Positions 53,601 to 64,000 of a stretch of 64,000 nucleotides of DNA are shown here, piece by piece. The position numbers and the translations under genes are program-made. Each line of letters starts with the position of its first letter. Positions within the stretch are counted from its first letter, which is position 1. The DNA lies in NCBI RefSeq assembly GCF_051014685.1, contig NW_027478461.1:1240001-1304000 (forward strand), in the 5' to 3' direction. Below the pieces are notes generated by a model, which saw nothing but the letters and a program-made list of their open reading frames with translations, was not told the origin of the DNA and searched no databases. Source of the DNA: Ptiloglossa arizonensis (lineage: Eukaryota; Arthropoda; Insecta; Hymenoptera; Colletidae).

Positions 53601-56600
53601 TTCTACTTTCAGATGCAACAGGAATTTCTCGAGTTCGTCAAACCGTTCGCTAGATATGGGAGTGTGAAATTTTAGGAATAATTTAGAAACCATCAAAATT
53701 TTCGCAAGTCAGATACTCGAAACCAATAACTGGTATGGCTTAGGGGAAAAGTACACACACCATTGTAATCGGGTGTGTTTCTACTTTCAGATGCAACAGG
53801 AATTTCTCGAGTTCGTCAATCGGTTTGCGAGATATGGGAGTTTGATGTTAAGGAATGGTTGAGAAACCATCAAAACTTTCGCAAGTCTGATACTCGAAAC
53901 AAATAACGACAATGGCCTTGGGGAAAAATACTCGTACCGTTGTAATCGGGAGAGTTTCTACTTTCAGATGCAACTGGAATTTCTCGAGTTCGTCAATCCG
54001 TTCGCGAGATATGGGAGTTTGAAGTTAAGGAATGGTTGAGAAACCATCAAAATTTTCGCAAGTCTGATACTCGAAACCAATAACAGGAACGCCCTAGGGG
54101 AAAAGTACACACACCATTGTAATCGGGCGAGTTTCTACTTTCAGTTGCAACAGGAATTTCTCGAGTTCGTCAATCCGTTCGCGAGATATGGGAGTTTGAA
54201 GTTAAGGAATGTTTGAGAAACCATTAAAATTTTCGCAAGTCAGATACTCGAAACCAATAACTGGTATGGCTTAGGGGAAAAGTACGCACACCATTGTAAT
54301 CGGGTGTGTTTCTACTTTCAGATGCAACAGGAATTTCTCGAGTTCGTCAATCCGTTTGCGAGATATGGGAGTTTGATGTTAAGGAATGGTTGAGAAACCA
54401 TCAAAATTTTCGCAAGTCTGATACTCGAAACCAATAACTGGAATGGCCTAGGGCAAAAATACACACACCGTTGTAATCGGGAGAGCTTCTACTTTCAGAT
54501 GATCCTGGAATTTCTCGAGTTCGTCAATCCGTTCGCGAGATATGGGAGTTTGAAGTTAAGGAATGGTTGAGAAACCTTCAAAATTTTCGCAAGTCTGATA
54601 CTCGAAACCAATAACTGGTATGGCCTAGGGGAAAAGTACACACACCATTATAATCGGGCGAGTTTCTACTTTCAGATGCAACAGGAATTTGTCGAGTTCG
54701 TCAATCCGTTCGCGAGATATGGGAGTTTGAAGTTAAGGAATGTTTGAGAAACCATCAAAATTTTCGCAAGTCTGATACTCGAAACCAATAACTGGAATGG
54801 CCTAGGGCAAAAATACACACACCGTTGTAATCGGACGAGTTTGTGCTTTCAGATGCAACAGGAATTTCTCGAGTTCGTCAATCCGTTCGCGAGATATGGG
54901 AGTTTGAATTTAAGGAATGGTTGAGGATCAATCAAAATTTTCGCAAGTCTGATACTCGAAACCAATAACTACAATGGCCTAGGGGATAAATACACATACC
55001 GTTGTAATCGGGCGAGTTTCTACTTTCAGATGCAACTGGAATTTCTCGAGTTCGTCAATCCGTTCGCTAGATATGGGAGTTTGAAATTAAGGAATGATTG
55101 AGAAACCATCAAAATTTTCGCAAGTCTGATACTCGAAACCAATAACTGGAATGGCCTAGGGGAAAAGTACGCACACCATTGTAATCGGGCGAGTTTCTAC
55201 TTTCAGATGCAACAGGAATTTCTCGAATTCATCAATTCGTTCGCGAGATATGGGAGTTTGAAGTTAAGGAATGGTTGAGAAACCATCAAAATTTTCGCAA
55301 GTCTGATACTCGAAACAAATAACTACAATGGCCTGGGGGAAAAATACACATACCGTTGTAATCGGGAGAGTTTCTACTTTCAGATGCAACTGGAATTTCT
55401 CGAGTTCGTCAATCCGTTCGCGAGATATGGGAGTTTGAAGTTAAGGAATGGTTGAGAAACCATCAAAATTTTCGCAAGTCTGATACTCGAAACCAATAAC
55501 TGGAATGGCCTAGGGGAAAAGTACACACACCGTTGTAATCGGACGAGTTTGTGCTTTCAGATGCCACAGGAATTTCTCGAGATCGTCAATCCGTTCGCGA
55601 AATATGGGAGTTTGAACTTAAGGAATGGTTGAGGATCCATCAAAATTTTCGCAAGTCTGATACTCGAAACCAATAACTACAATGGCCTAGGGGATAAATA
55701 CACATACCGTTGTAATCGGGCGAGTTTCTACTTTCAGATGCAACAGGAATTTCTCGAGTTCGTCTATCCGTTCGCGAGATATGGGAGTATGAAGTTAAGG
55801 AATGGTTGAGGAACCTTCAAAATTTTCGCAAGTCTGATACTCGAAACCAACAACTAGAATGGCCTAGGGGAAAAGTACACACACCATTGTAATCGGGCGA
55901 GTTTCTACTTTCAGATGCAACAGGAATTTCTCGAGCTCATCAATCCGTTCGCGAGATATGGGAGTTTGAAATTAAGGAATGGTTGAGGATCCATCAAAAT
56001 TTTCGCAAGTATGATACTCGAAACCAATAACTACAAAGGCCTGGGGGAAAAATACACATACCGTTGTAATCGGGAGAGTTTCTACTTTCAGATGCCACAG
56101 GAATTTCTCGAGTTCGTCAATCCGTTCGCTAAATATGGGAGTTTGAATTTAAGGAATGGTTGAGGATCCATCAAAATTTTCGCAAGTCTGATACTCGAAA
56201 CCAATAACTGGAATGGCCTAGGGGAAAAGTACACACACCATTGTAATCGGGCGAGTTTCTACTTTCAGATGCAACAAGAATTTGTCGAGTTCGTCAATCC
56301 GTTCGCGAGATATGGGAGTTTGAAGTTAAGGAATGGTTGAGAATCCATCAAAATTTTCGCAAGTCTGATACTCGAAACAAATAACTACATTGCCCTAGGG
56401 GAAAAATACATATACCGTTGTAATCGGACGAGTTTCTGCTTTCAGGTGCAACAGGAATTTCTCGAGTTCGTCAATCCGTTCGCGAGATATGGGAGTTTGA
56501 AGTTAAGGAATGTTTGAGAAACCATCAAAATTTTCGCAAGTCAGATACTCGAAACCAATAACTGGTATGGCTTAGGGGAAAAGTACACACACCATTGTAA

Positions 56601-58060
56601 TCGGGTGTGTTTCTACTTTCAGATGCAACAGGAATTTCTCGAGTTCGTCAATCCGTTTACGAGATATGGGAGTTTGATGTTAAGGAATGGTTGAGAAACC
56701 ATCAAAATTTTCGCAAGTCTGATACTCGAAACCAATAACTGGAATGGCCTAGCGGAAAAGTACACACACCATTGTAATCGGGCGAGTTTCTACTTTCAGA
56801 TGCAACAGGAATTTCTCGAGTTCGTCAATCCGTTCGCGAGATATGGGAGTTTGAAGTTAAGGAATGGTTGAGAAACCATTAAAATTTTCGCGTGTCTGAT
56901 ACTCGAAACCAATAACTGGAATGGCCTAGGGGAAAAGTACACACACCATTGTAATCGGGCGAGTTTCTACTTTCAGATGCAACAGGAATTTGTCGAGTTC
57001 GTCAATCCGTTCGCGAGATATGGGAGTTTGAAGTTAAGGAATGGTTGAGAATCCATCAAAATTTTCGCCAGTCTGATACTCCAAACCAATAACCACAATG
57101 CCCTAGGGGAAAAATACATATACCGTTGTAATCGGGCGAGTTTCTACTTTAAGATGCAACACGAATTTCTAGAGTTCGTCAATCCGTTCGCGAGATATGG
57201 GAGTTTGAAGTTAAGGAATGGTTGAGAAACGATCAAAATTGTTGCATGTCTGACACTCCAAACCAACAACTACTATGGCCTAGGGCAAAAATACACATAC
57301 CGTTGTAATCGGGCGAGTTTCTGCTTTCAGATGCAACAGGAATTTCTCGAGTTCGTCAATCCGTTTGCGAGATATGGGAGTTTGAAGTTAAGGAATGGTT
57401 GAGAAACCATCAAAATTTTCGCATGTCTGATACTCGAAACCAATAACTACAATGCCCTAGGGGAAAAATACATCATACCGTTGTAATCGGGCGAGTTTCT
57501 ACTTTCAGATGCAACACGAATTTCTCGAGTTCGTCAATCCGTTCGCGAGATATGGGAGTTTGAAGTTAAGGAATGGTTGAGAAACCATCAAAATTTTCGC
57601 AAGTCTGATACTCGAAACCAATAACTACAATGTCCTGGGGGAAAAATACACATACCGTTGTAATCGGGAGAGTTTCTACTTTCAGATGCAACTGGAATTT
57701 CTCGAGTTCGTCAATCCGTTCGCGAGATATGGGAGTTTGAAGTTAAGGAATGGTTGAGAAACCATCAAAATTTTCGCAAGTCTGATACTCGAAACCAATA
57801 ACTGGAATGGCCTAGGGGAAAAAACACACACCATTGTAATCGGGCGAGTTTCTACTTTCAGATGCAACATGAATTTCTCGAGTTCATCAATCCGTTCGCG
57901 AGATATGGGAGTTTGAAGTTAAGGAATGGTTGAGAAACCATTAAAATTTTCGCAAGTCGGATACTCGAAACCGATAACTACAATGGCCTAGGGCAAAAAT
58001 ACACACACCGTTGTAATCGGACGAGTTTGTGCTTTCAGATGCAACAGGAATTTCTCGAGT
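50698..58060 (+). repeat. Region D: rearranged patchwork of 66-mer pieces
   Basis: Variants of the long unit reappear here in a new order. The TTTAAGATGCAACACG monomer at about 50,768 belongs elsewhere in the unit (about 31,100 and 45,450). GGGCGTTTG at 52,595 and GATGATCC at 54,498 are arm-like sequences. The part around 53,920-54,080 combines arm 1-specific (ACAGGAACG, AAAAATACTCG) and arm 2-type neighbours. About 55,400-57,070 again resembles arm 2, now without the deletion that copy C has at 50,000. No 11.7 kb period continues through it. Confidence 0.75.
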
Positions 58061-58870
58061 TCGTCAATCCGTTCGCGAGATATGGGAGTATGAAGTTAAG
58101 GAATGGTTGAGAAACCATCAAAATTTTCGCAAGTCGGATACTCGAAACCAATAACTGGTATGGCTTAGGGGGAAAGTGCACACGCCATTGTAATCGGGTG
58201 TGTTTCTACTTTCAGATGCAACAGGAATTTCTCGAGTTCGTCAATCCGTTTATGAGATATGGGAGTTTGAAGTTAAGGAATGGTTGAGAAACCATCAAAA
58301 TTTTCGCATGTCTGATACTCGAAACCAATAACTGCAATGGCCTAGGGGAAAAATACATATACCGTTGTAATCGGGCGAGTTTCTACTTTAAGATGCAACA
58401 CGAATTTCTAGAGTTCGTCAATCCGTTAGCGAGATATGGGAGTTTGAATTTAAGGAATGGTTGAGAAACCATCAAAATTGTCGCATGTCTGACACTCCAA
58501 ACCAACAACTACTATGGCCTAGGGCAAAAATACACATACCGTTGTAATCGGGCGAGTTTCTGCTTTCAGATGCAACAGGAATTTCTCGAGTTCGTCAATC
58601 CGTTTGCGAGATATGGGAGTTTGAAGTTAAGGAATGGTTGAGAAACCATCAAAATTTTCGCATGTCTGATACTCGAAACCAATAACTACAATGGCCTGGG
58701 GGAAAGATACACATACCGTTGTAATCGGGAGAGTTTCCACTTTCAGATGCAACAGGAATTTCTCGAGTTCGTCAATCCGTTCGCGAGATATGGGAGTTTG
58801 AAGTTAAGGAATGATTGAGAAACCATCAAAATTTTCGCAAGTCTGATACTCGAAACCAATAACTGGAATG
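58060..58870 (+). repeat. 0.8 kb block repeated at +3,013 bp (61,075-61,880)
   Basis: The marker CCGTTTATGAG (TATGAG at 58,251 and 61,264), the TTTAAGATGCAACACG monomer, the GACACTCCAAACC monomer and the GGGGGAAAGATAC plus GTTTCCACTTTC monomer occur in the same order in both places. The offset corresponds to 17 monomers plus 4 bp. Confidence 0.8.
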
Positions 58871-61074
58871 GCCTAGCGGAAAAGTACACACACCATTGTA
58901 ATCGGGCGAGTTTCTACTTTCAGATGCAACAGGAATTTCTCGAGTTCGTCGATCCGTTCGCGAGATATGGGAGTTTGAAGTTAAGGAATGGTTGAGAAAC
59001 CATTAAAATTTTCGCGTGTCTGATACTCGAAACCAATAACTGGAATGGCCTAGGGGAAAAGTACACACACCATTGTAATCGGGCGAGTTTCTATAATACT
59101 TTCAGATGCAACAGGAATTTCTCGAGTTCGTCAATCCGTTTGCGAGATATGGGAGTTTGAAGTTAAGGAATGGTTGAGAAACCATCAAAATTTTCGCAAG
59201 TCTGATACTCGAAACCAATAACTGGAATGGCCTAGCGGAAAAGTACACACACCATTGTAATCGGGCGAGTTTCTACTTTCAGATGCAACAGGAATTTCTC
59301 GAGTTCGTCAATCCGTTCGCGAGATATGGGAGTTTGAAGTTAAGGATTGGTTGAGAAACCATTAAAATTTTCGCGTGTCTGATACTCGAAACCAATAACT
59401 GGAATGGGCTAGGGGAAAGTACACACACCATTGTAATCGGGCGAGTTTCTACTTTCAGATGCAACAGGAATTTCTCGAGTTCGTCAATCCGTTTGCGAGA
59501 TATGGGATTTTGAAGTTAAGGAATGGTTGAGAAACCATCAAAATTTTCGCAAGTCTGATACTCGAAACAAATAACTACAATGGCCTGGGGGAAAAATACA
59601 CATACCGTTGTAATCGGGAGAGTTTCTACTTTCAGATGCAACTGGAATTTCTCGATTTCGTCAATCCGTTCGCGAGATATGGGAGTTTGAAGTTAAGGAA
59701 TGGTTGAGAAACCATCAAAATTTTCGCAAGTCTGATACTCGAAACCAATAACTGTCATGCCCTAGGGGAAAAGTACACACACCATTGTAATCGGGCGAGT
59801 TTCTACTTTCAGATGCAACAGGAATTTGTCGAGTTCGTCAATCCGTTCGCGAGATATGGGAGTTTGAAGTCAAGGAATGGTTGAGAAACCATCAAAATTG
59901 TCGCATGTCTGATACTCGAAACCATTAACTACTATGGCCTAGGGCAAAAATACACATACCGTTGTAATCGGATGAGTTTCTGCTTTCAGATGCAACAGGA
60001 ATTTCTCGAGTTCGTCAATCCGTTCGCGAGATATGGGAGTTTGAAGTTAAGGAATGGTTGAGAAACCATCAAAATTTTCGCAAGTCTGATACTCGAAACC
60101 AATAACTACAATGGCCTGGGGGAAAAATACACATACCATTGTAATCGGGTGTGTTTCTACTTTCAGATGCAACAGGAACTTCTCGAGTTCGTCAATCCGT
60201 TTGCGAGATATGGGAGTTTGAAGTTAAGGAATGGTTGAGAAACCATCAAAATTTTCGCAAGTCTGATACTCGAAACCAATAACTAGAATGGCCTGGGGGA
60301 AGAATACACACACCGTTGTAATCGGGTGTGTTTCTACTTTCTGATGCAACAGGAATTTCTCGAGTTCGTCAATCCGTTCGCGAGATATGGGAGTTTGAAA
60401 TTAAGGAATGATTGAGAAACCATCAAAATTTTCGCATGTCTGATACTCGAAACCAGTAACTGGAATGGCCTAGCGGGAAAGAACACACACCATTGTAATC
60501 GGGCGAGTTTCTACATTCAGATGCAACAGGAATTTCTCGAGTTCGTCAATCCGTTCGCGAGATATGGGAGTTTGAAGTTAAGGAATGGTTGAGAAACCAT
60601 TAAAATTTTCGCGAGTCTGATACTCGAAACCAATAACTGGAATGGCCTAGGGGAAAAGTACACACATCATTGTAATCAGTTGTGTCTCTACTTTCAGATG
60701 CAACAGGAATTTCTCGAGTTCGTCAATACGTTCGCGAGATATGGGAGTTTGAATTTAAGGAATGGTTGAGGATCCATCAAAATTTTCGCAAGTCTAATAC
60801 TCGAAACCAATAACTACAACGGCCTAGGGGATAAATACACATACCGTTGTAACCAGTCGAGTTTCTACTTTCAGATGCAACAGGAATTTCTCGAGTTCGT
60901 CAATCCGTTCGCGAGATATGGGAGTTTGAATTTAAGGAATGGTTGAGTATCCATCAAAATTTTCGCAAGTCTAATACTCGAAACCAATAACTACAATGGC
61001 CTAGGGGATAAATACACATACCGTTGTAATCGGGCGAGTTTCTACTTTCAGATGCAACAGGAATTTCTCGAGTT

Positions 61075-61880
61075 CATCAATCCGTTCGCGAGATATGGGA
61101 GTTTGAAGTTAAGGAATGGTTGAGAAACCATCAAAATTTTCGCAAGTCGGATACTCGAAACCAATAACTGGTATGGCTTAGGGGGAAAGTGCACACGCCA
61201 TTGTAATCGGGTGTGTTTCTACTTTCAGATGCAACAGGAATTTCTCGAGTTCGTCAATCCGTTTATGAGATATGGGAGTTTGAAGTTAAGGAATGGTTGA
61301 GAAACCATCAAAATTTTCGCATGTCTGATACTCGAAACCAATAACTGCAATGGCCTAGGGGAAAAATACATATGCCGTTGTAATCGGGCGAGTTTCTACT
61401 TTAAGATGCAACACGAATTTCTAGAGTTCGTCAATCCGTTCGCGAGATATGGGAGTTTGAATTTAAGGAATGGTTGAGAAACCATCAAAATTGTCGCATG
61501 TCTGACACTCCAAACCAACAACTACTATGGCCTAGGGCAAAAATACACATACCGTTGTAATCGGGCGAGTTTCTGCTTTCAGATGCAACAGGAATTTCTT
61601 GAGTTCGTCAATCCGTTTGCGAGATATGGGAGTTAGAAGTTAAGGAATGGTTGAGAAACCATCAAAATTTTCGCATGTCTGATACTCGAAACCAATAACT
61701 ACAATGGCCTGGGGGAAAGATACACATACCGTTGTAATCGGGAGAGTTTCCACTTTCAGATGCAACAGGAATTTCTCGAGTTCGTCAATCCGTTCGCGAG
61801 ATATGGGAGTTTGAAATTAAGGAATGATTGAGAAACCATCAAAATTTTCGCAAGTCTGATACTCGAAACCAATAACTGGA
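61075..61880 (+). repeat. Second copy of the 0.8 kb block
   Basis: Partner of 58,060-58,870. Small differences include CATATGCCG (about 61,370) for CATATACCG, and GGGAGTTAGAAG (about 61,629) for GGGAGTTTGAAG. Confidence 0.8.
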
Positions 61881-63191
61881 ATGGCCTAGCGGGAAAGTAC
61901 ACACACCATTGTAATCGGGCGAGTTTCTACTTTCAGATGCAACAGGAATTTCTCGAGTTCGTCAATCCGTTCGCGAGATATGGGAGTTTGAAGTTAAGGA
62001 ATGTTTGAGAAACCATCAAAATTTTCGCAAGTCAGAAACTCGAAACCAATAACTGGTATGGCTTAGGGGAAAAGTACACACACCATTGTAATCGGGTGTG
62101 TTTCTACTTTCAGATGCAACAGGAATTTCTCGAGATCGTCAATCCGTTTGCGAGATATGGGAGTTTGAAGTTAAGGAATGGTTGAGAAACAATTAAAATT
62201 TTCGCGAGTCTGATACTCGAAACCAATAACTGGAATGGCCTAGGGGAAAAGTACACACACCATTGTAATCGGGCGAGTTTCTACTTTCAGATCGAACAGG
62301 AATTTCTCGAGTTCGTCAATCCGTTCGCGAGATATGGGAGTTTGAAGTTAAGGAATGTTTGAGAAACCATCAAAATTTTCGCAAGTCAGAAACTCGAAAC
62401 CAATAACTGGTATGGCTTAGGGAAAAAGTACACACACCATTGTAATCGGGTGTGTTTCTACTTTCAGATGCAACAGGAATTTCTCGAGATCGTCAATCCG
62501 TCTGCGAGATATTGGAGTTTGAAGTTAAGGAATGGTTGAGAAACCATTAAAATTTTCGCGAGTCTGATACACGAAACCAATAACTGGAATGGCCTAGCGG
62601 AAGAGTACACACATCATTGTAATCGGGCGAGTTTCTACTTTCAGATGCAACAGGATTTTATCGAGTTCGTCAATCCGTTCGCGAGATATGGGAGTTTGAA
62701 GTTAAGGAATGTTTGAGAAACCATCAAAATTTTCGCAAGTCGGATGCTCGAAACCAATAACTGGTATGGCTTAGGGGAAAAGTACACACACCATTGTAAT
62801 CGGTTGTGTCTCTACTTTCAGATGCAACAGGAATTTCACGAGTTCGTCAATCCGTTCGCGAGATTTGGGAGTTTGAAGTTAAGGAATGGTTGAGAAACCA
62901 TCAAAATTTTCGCAAGTCTGATACTCGAAACCAATAACTCCATATGGCCTAAGGCAAAAATACACATACCGTTGTAATCGGGCGAGCTTCTGCTTTCAGA
63001 TGAAATAGGAGTTTCTCGAGTTCGTCAATCCGTTCGCGAGATATGGGAGTGTGAAGTTAAGGAATGGTTGAGAAACCATCAAAATTTTCGCAAGTCTGAT
63101 ACTCGAAACCAATAACTACTATGGCCTAAGGCAAAAATACACATACCGTTGTAATCGGGCGAGTTTCTACTTTCAGATGCAACAGGAATTT

Positions 63192-63827
63192 CTCGTGTTC
63201 GTCAATCCGTTCGCGAGATATGGGAGTTTGAAGTTAAGGAATGGTTGAGAAACCATCAAAATTTTCGCAAGTCTGATACTCGAAACCAATAACTACAATG
63301 GCCTGGGGGAAAAATACACATACCGTTGTAATCGGGAGAGTTTCTACTTTCAGATGCAACAGGAATTTCTCGAGTTCGTCAATCCGTTCGCGAGATATGG
63401 GAGTTTGAAATTAAGGAATGATTGAGAAACCATCAAAATTTTCGCAAGTCTGATACTCGAAACCAATAACTGGAATGGCCTAGCGGAAAAGTACACACAC
63501 CATTGTAATCGGGCGAGTTTCTACTTTCAGATGCAACAGGAATTTCTCGAGTTCGTCGATCCGTTCGCGAGATATGGGAGTTTGAAGTTAAGGAATGGTT
63601 GAGAAACCATTAAAATTTTCGCGTGTCTGATACTCGAAACCAATAACTGGAATGGCCTAGGGGAAAAGTACACACACCATTGTAATCGGGCGAGTTTCTA
63701 TAATACTTTCAGATGCAACAGGAATTTCTCGAGTTCGTCAATCCGTTTGCGAGATATGGGAGTTTGAAGTTAAGGAATGGTTGAGAAACCATCAAAATTT
63801 TCGCAAGTCTGATACTCGAAACCAATA
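63192..63827 (+). repeat. Right-hand copy of block 325-960
   Basis: Same ordered variants as 325-960. After about 63,830 the window ends within ordinary monomers, so the array continues beyond the right edge. Confidence 0.85.
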
Positions 63828-64000
63828 ACTGGAATGGCCTAGCGGAAAAGTACACACACCATTGTAATCGGGCGAGTTTCTACTTTCAGATGCAACAGGA
63901 ATTTCTCGAGTTCGTCAATCCGTTTGCGAGATATGGGAGTTTGAAGTTAAGGAATGGTTGAGAAACCATCAAAATTTTCACAAGTCTGATACTCGAAACC

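Larger units (their letters stand above)
1..64000 (+). repeat. Tandem satellite array, ~177 bp monomer, ~360 copies
   Basis: The sequence repeats the same unit from the first base to the last. Successive unit starts (the GGGAGTTTGA motif) fall at 1, 178, 355, 532 and 709, so the first four units are exactly 177 bp. All units read in the same direction; I found no inverted unit and no interruption by other DNA. Most monomers differ at only a few positions and by indels of 1-5 bp. Unit length, single orientation and higher-order structure fit a centromeric or pericentromeric satellite of a eukaryote, most likely a plant; that assignment is inference. A subtelomeric or interstitial heterochromatic block is the main alternative. 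There is no gene anywhere in the array. Confidence 0.97.
58060..64000 (+). repeat. Right domain: variants shared with the left domain
   Basis: Monomers here match the left domain more than the central array. The stretch 58,950-59,700 follows 690-1,440 at offset 58,260 bp (CTATAATACT at 831 and 59,091). The TCAAGG, ACTGTCATGCCC and CACACATCATTG monomers of about 3,600-4,720 recur at 59,740-60,680, and 60,743 onward resembles the first monomers of the window. No other sequence class is seen. Confidence 0.82.

Noticed and set aside
53493..53696. Minus-strand reading frame of 67 codons
   Set aside because: It is made open by local substitutions (TTTTAGGAATAATTTAG) in one monomer. The matching positions in copies A to C are not open, and nothing suggests a protein.
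1..64000. CRISPR-like array
   Set aside because: Direct repeats recur regularly, but the units are 177 bp and repeat along their full length. There is no short repeat with unrelated spacers and no cas gene.
1..64000. Ribosomal or tRNA gene repeat, or intergenic-spacer subrepeats
   Set aside because: No rRNA- or tRNA-like segment was seen in any monomer, and no break in the array contains other sequence.
1..64000. Telomere-like or microsatellite tract
   Set aside because: No runs of TTTAGGG-type or other short motifs occur. The only short-period structure is AAAATTTT and ACACAC inside each monomer.
1..64000. Naming the host from resemblance to known centromere satellites
   Set aside because: The GAATTTCTCGAG and ATCCGTTCGC segments reminded me of legume centromere repeats, but the monomer length and the rest of the sequence do not match what I remember. 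A database search of the monomer consensus would decide it.

Overview
The whole 64 kb window is one uninterrupted head-to-tail array of a satellite repeat about 177 bp long, roughly 360 monomers, all in the same orientation. I see no protein gene, RNA gene, transposon, CRISPR array or unique-sequence gap. The monomer is nucleosome-sized. Its strong higher-order structure (long blocks of many monomers repeated almost unchanged) is typical of a eukaryotic centromeric or pericentromeric satellite. A plant, probably a dicot, is my best guess for the host, because 170-180 bp centromere satellites assembled into long homogeneous arrays are common there. I do not recognise the family well enough to name a species, and the window has no flanking DNA to settle it.

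The layout is layered. The left domain (about 1-12,200) is a mosaic of short higher-order blocks that recur at spacings of about 2.65, 2.83, 3.54 and 3.72 kb (15, 16, 20 and 21 monomers). A transition zone (about 12,200-13,870) leads into a young, long higher-order repeat with an 11,688 bp period, close to 66 monomers. Copy A lies at about 13,870-25,557 and copy B at about 25,558-37,245. The start of the next pass (37,246-37,787) is followed by a 293 bp chimeric link and a second copy of the preceding 2.7 kb (38,081-40,799). Copy C (about 40,258-50,697) carries two separate two-monomer deletions. Each full unit also holds an older internal duplication of about 3.2-3.8 kb at a 6.2-6.9 kb offset.

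Region D (about 50,700-58,060) is a recombinant patchwork of pieces of the same unit. The right domain (about 58,060-64,000) goes back to the variants seen in the left domain: positions 1-350 match about 60,743-61,090, and 325-960 match 63,192-63,827. The 66-monomer array therefore looks like a recent expansion nested inside an older array whose two flanks still resemble each other.

Nothing here works as a set of genes. Possible function lies in chromatin: nucleosome phasing, a 16-18 bp perfect hairpin with a GAGA loop in most monomers, a motif resembling the CENP-B box, and CpG-rich segments whose variants look like methylation-driven decay. Block boundaries were read by eye and are good to a few tens of bases unless a specific junction is given.
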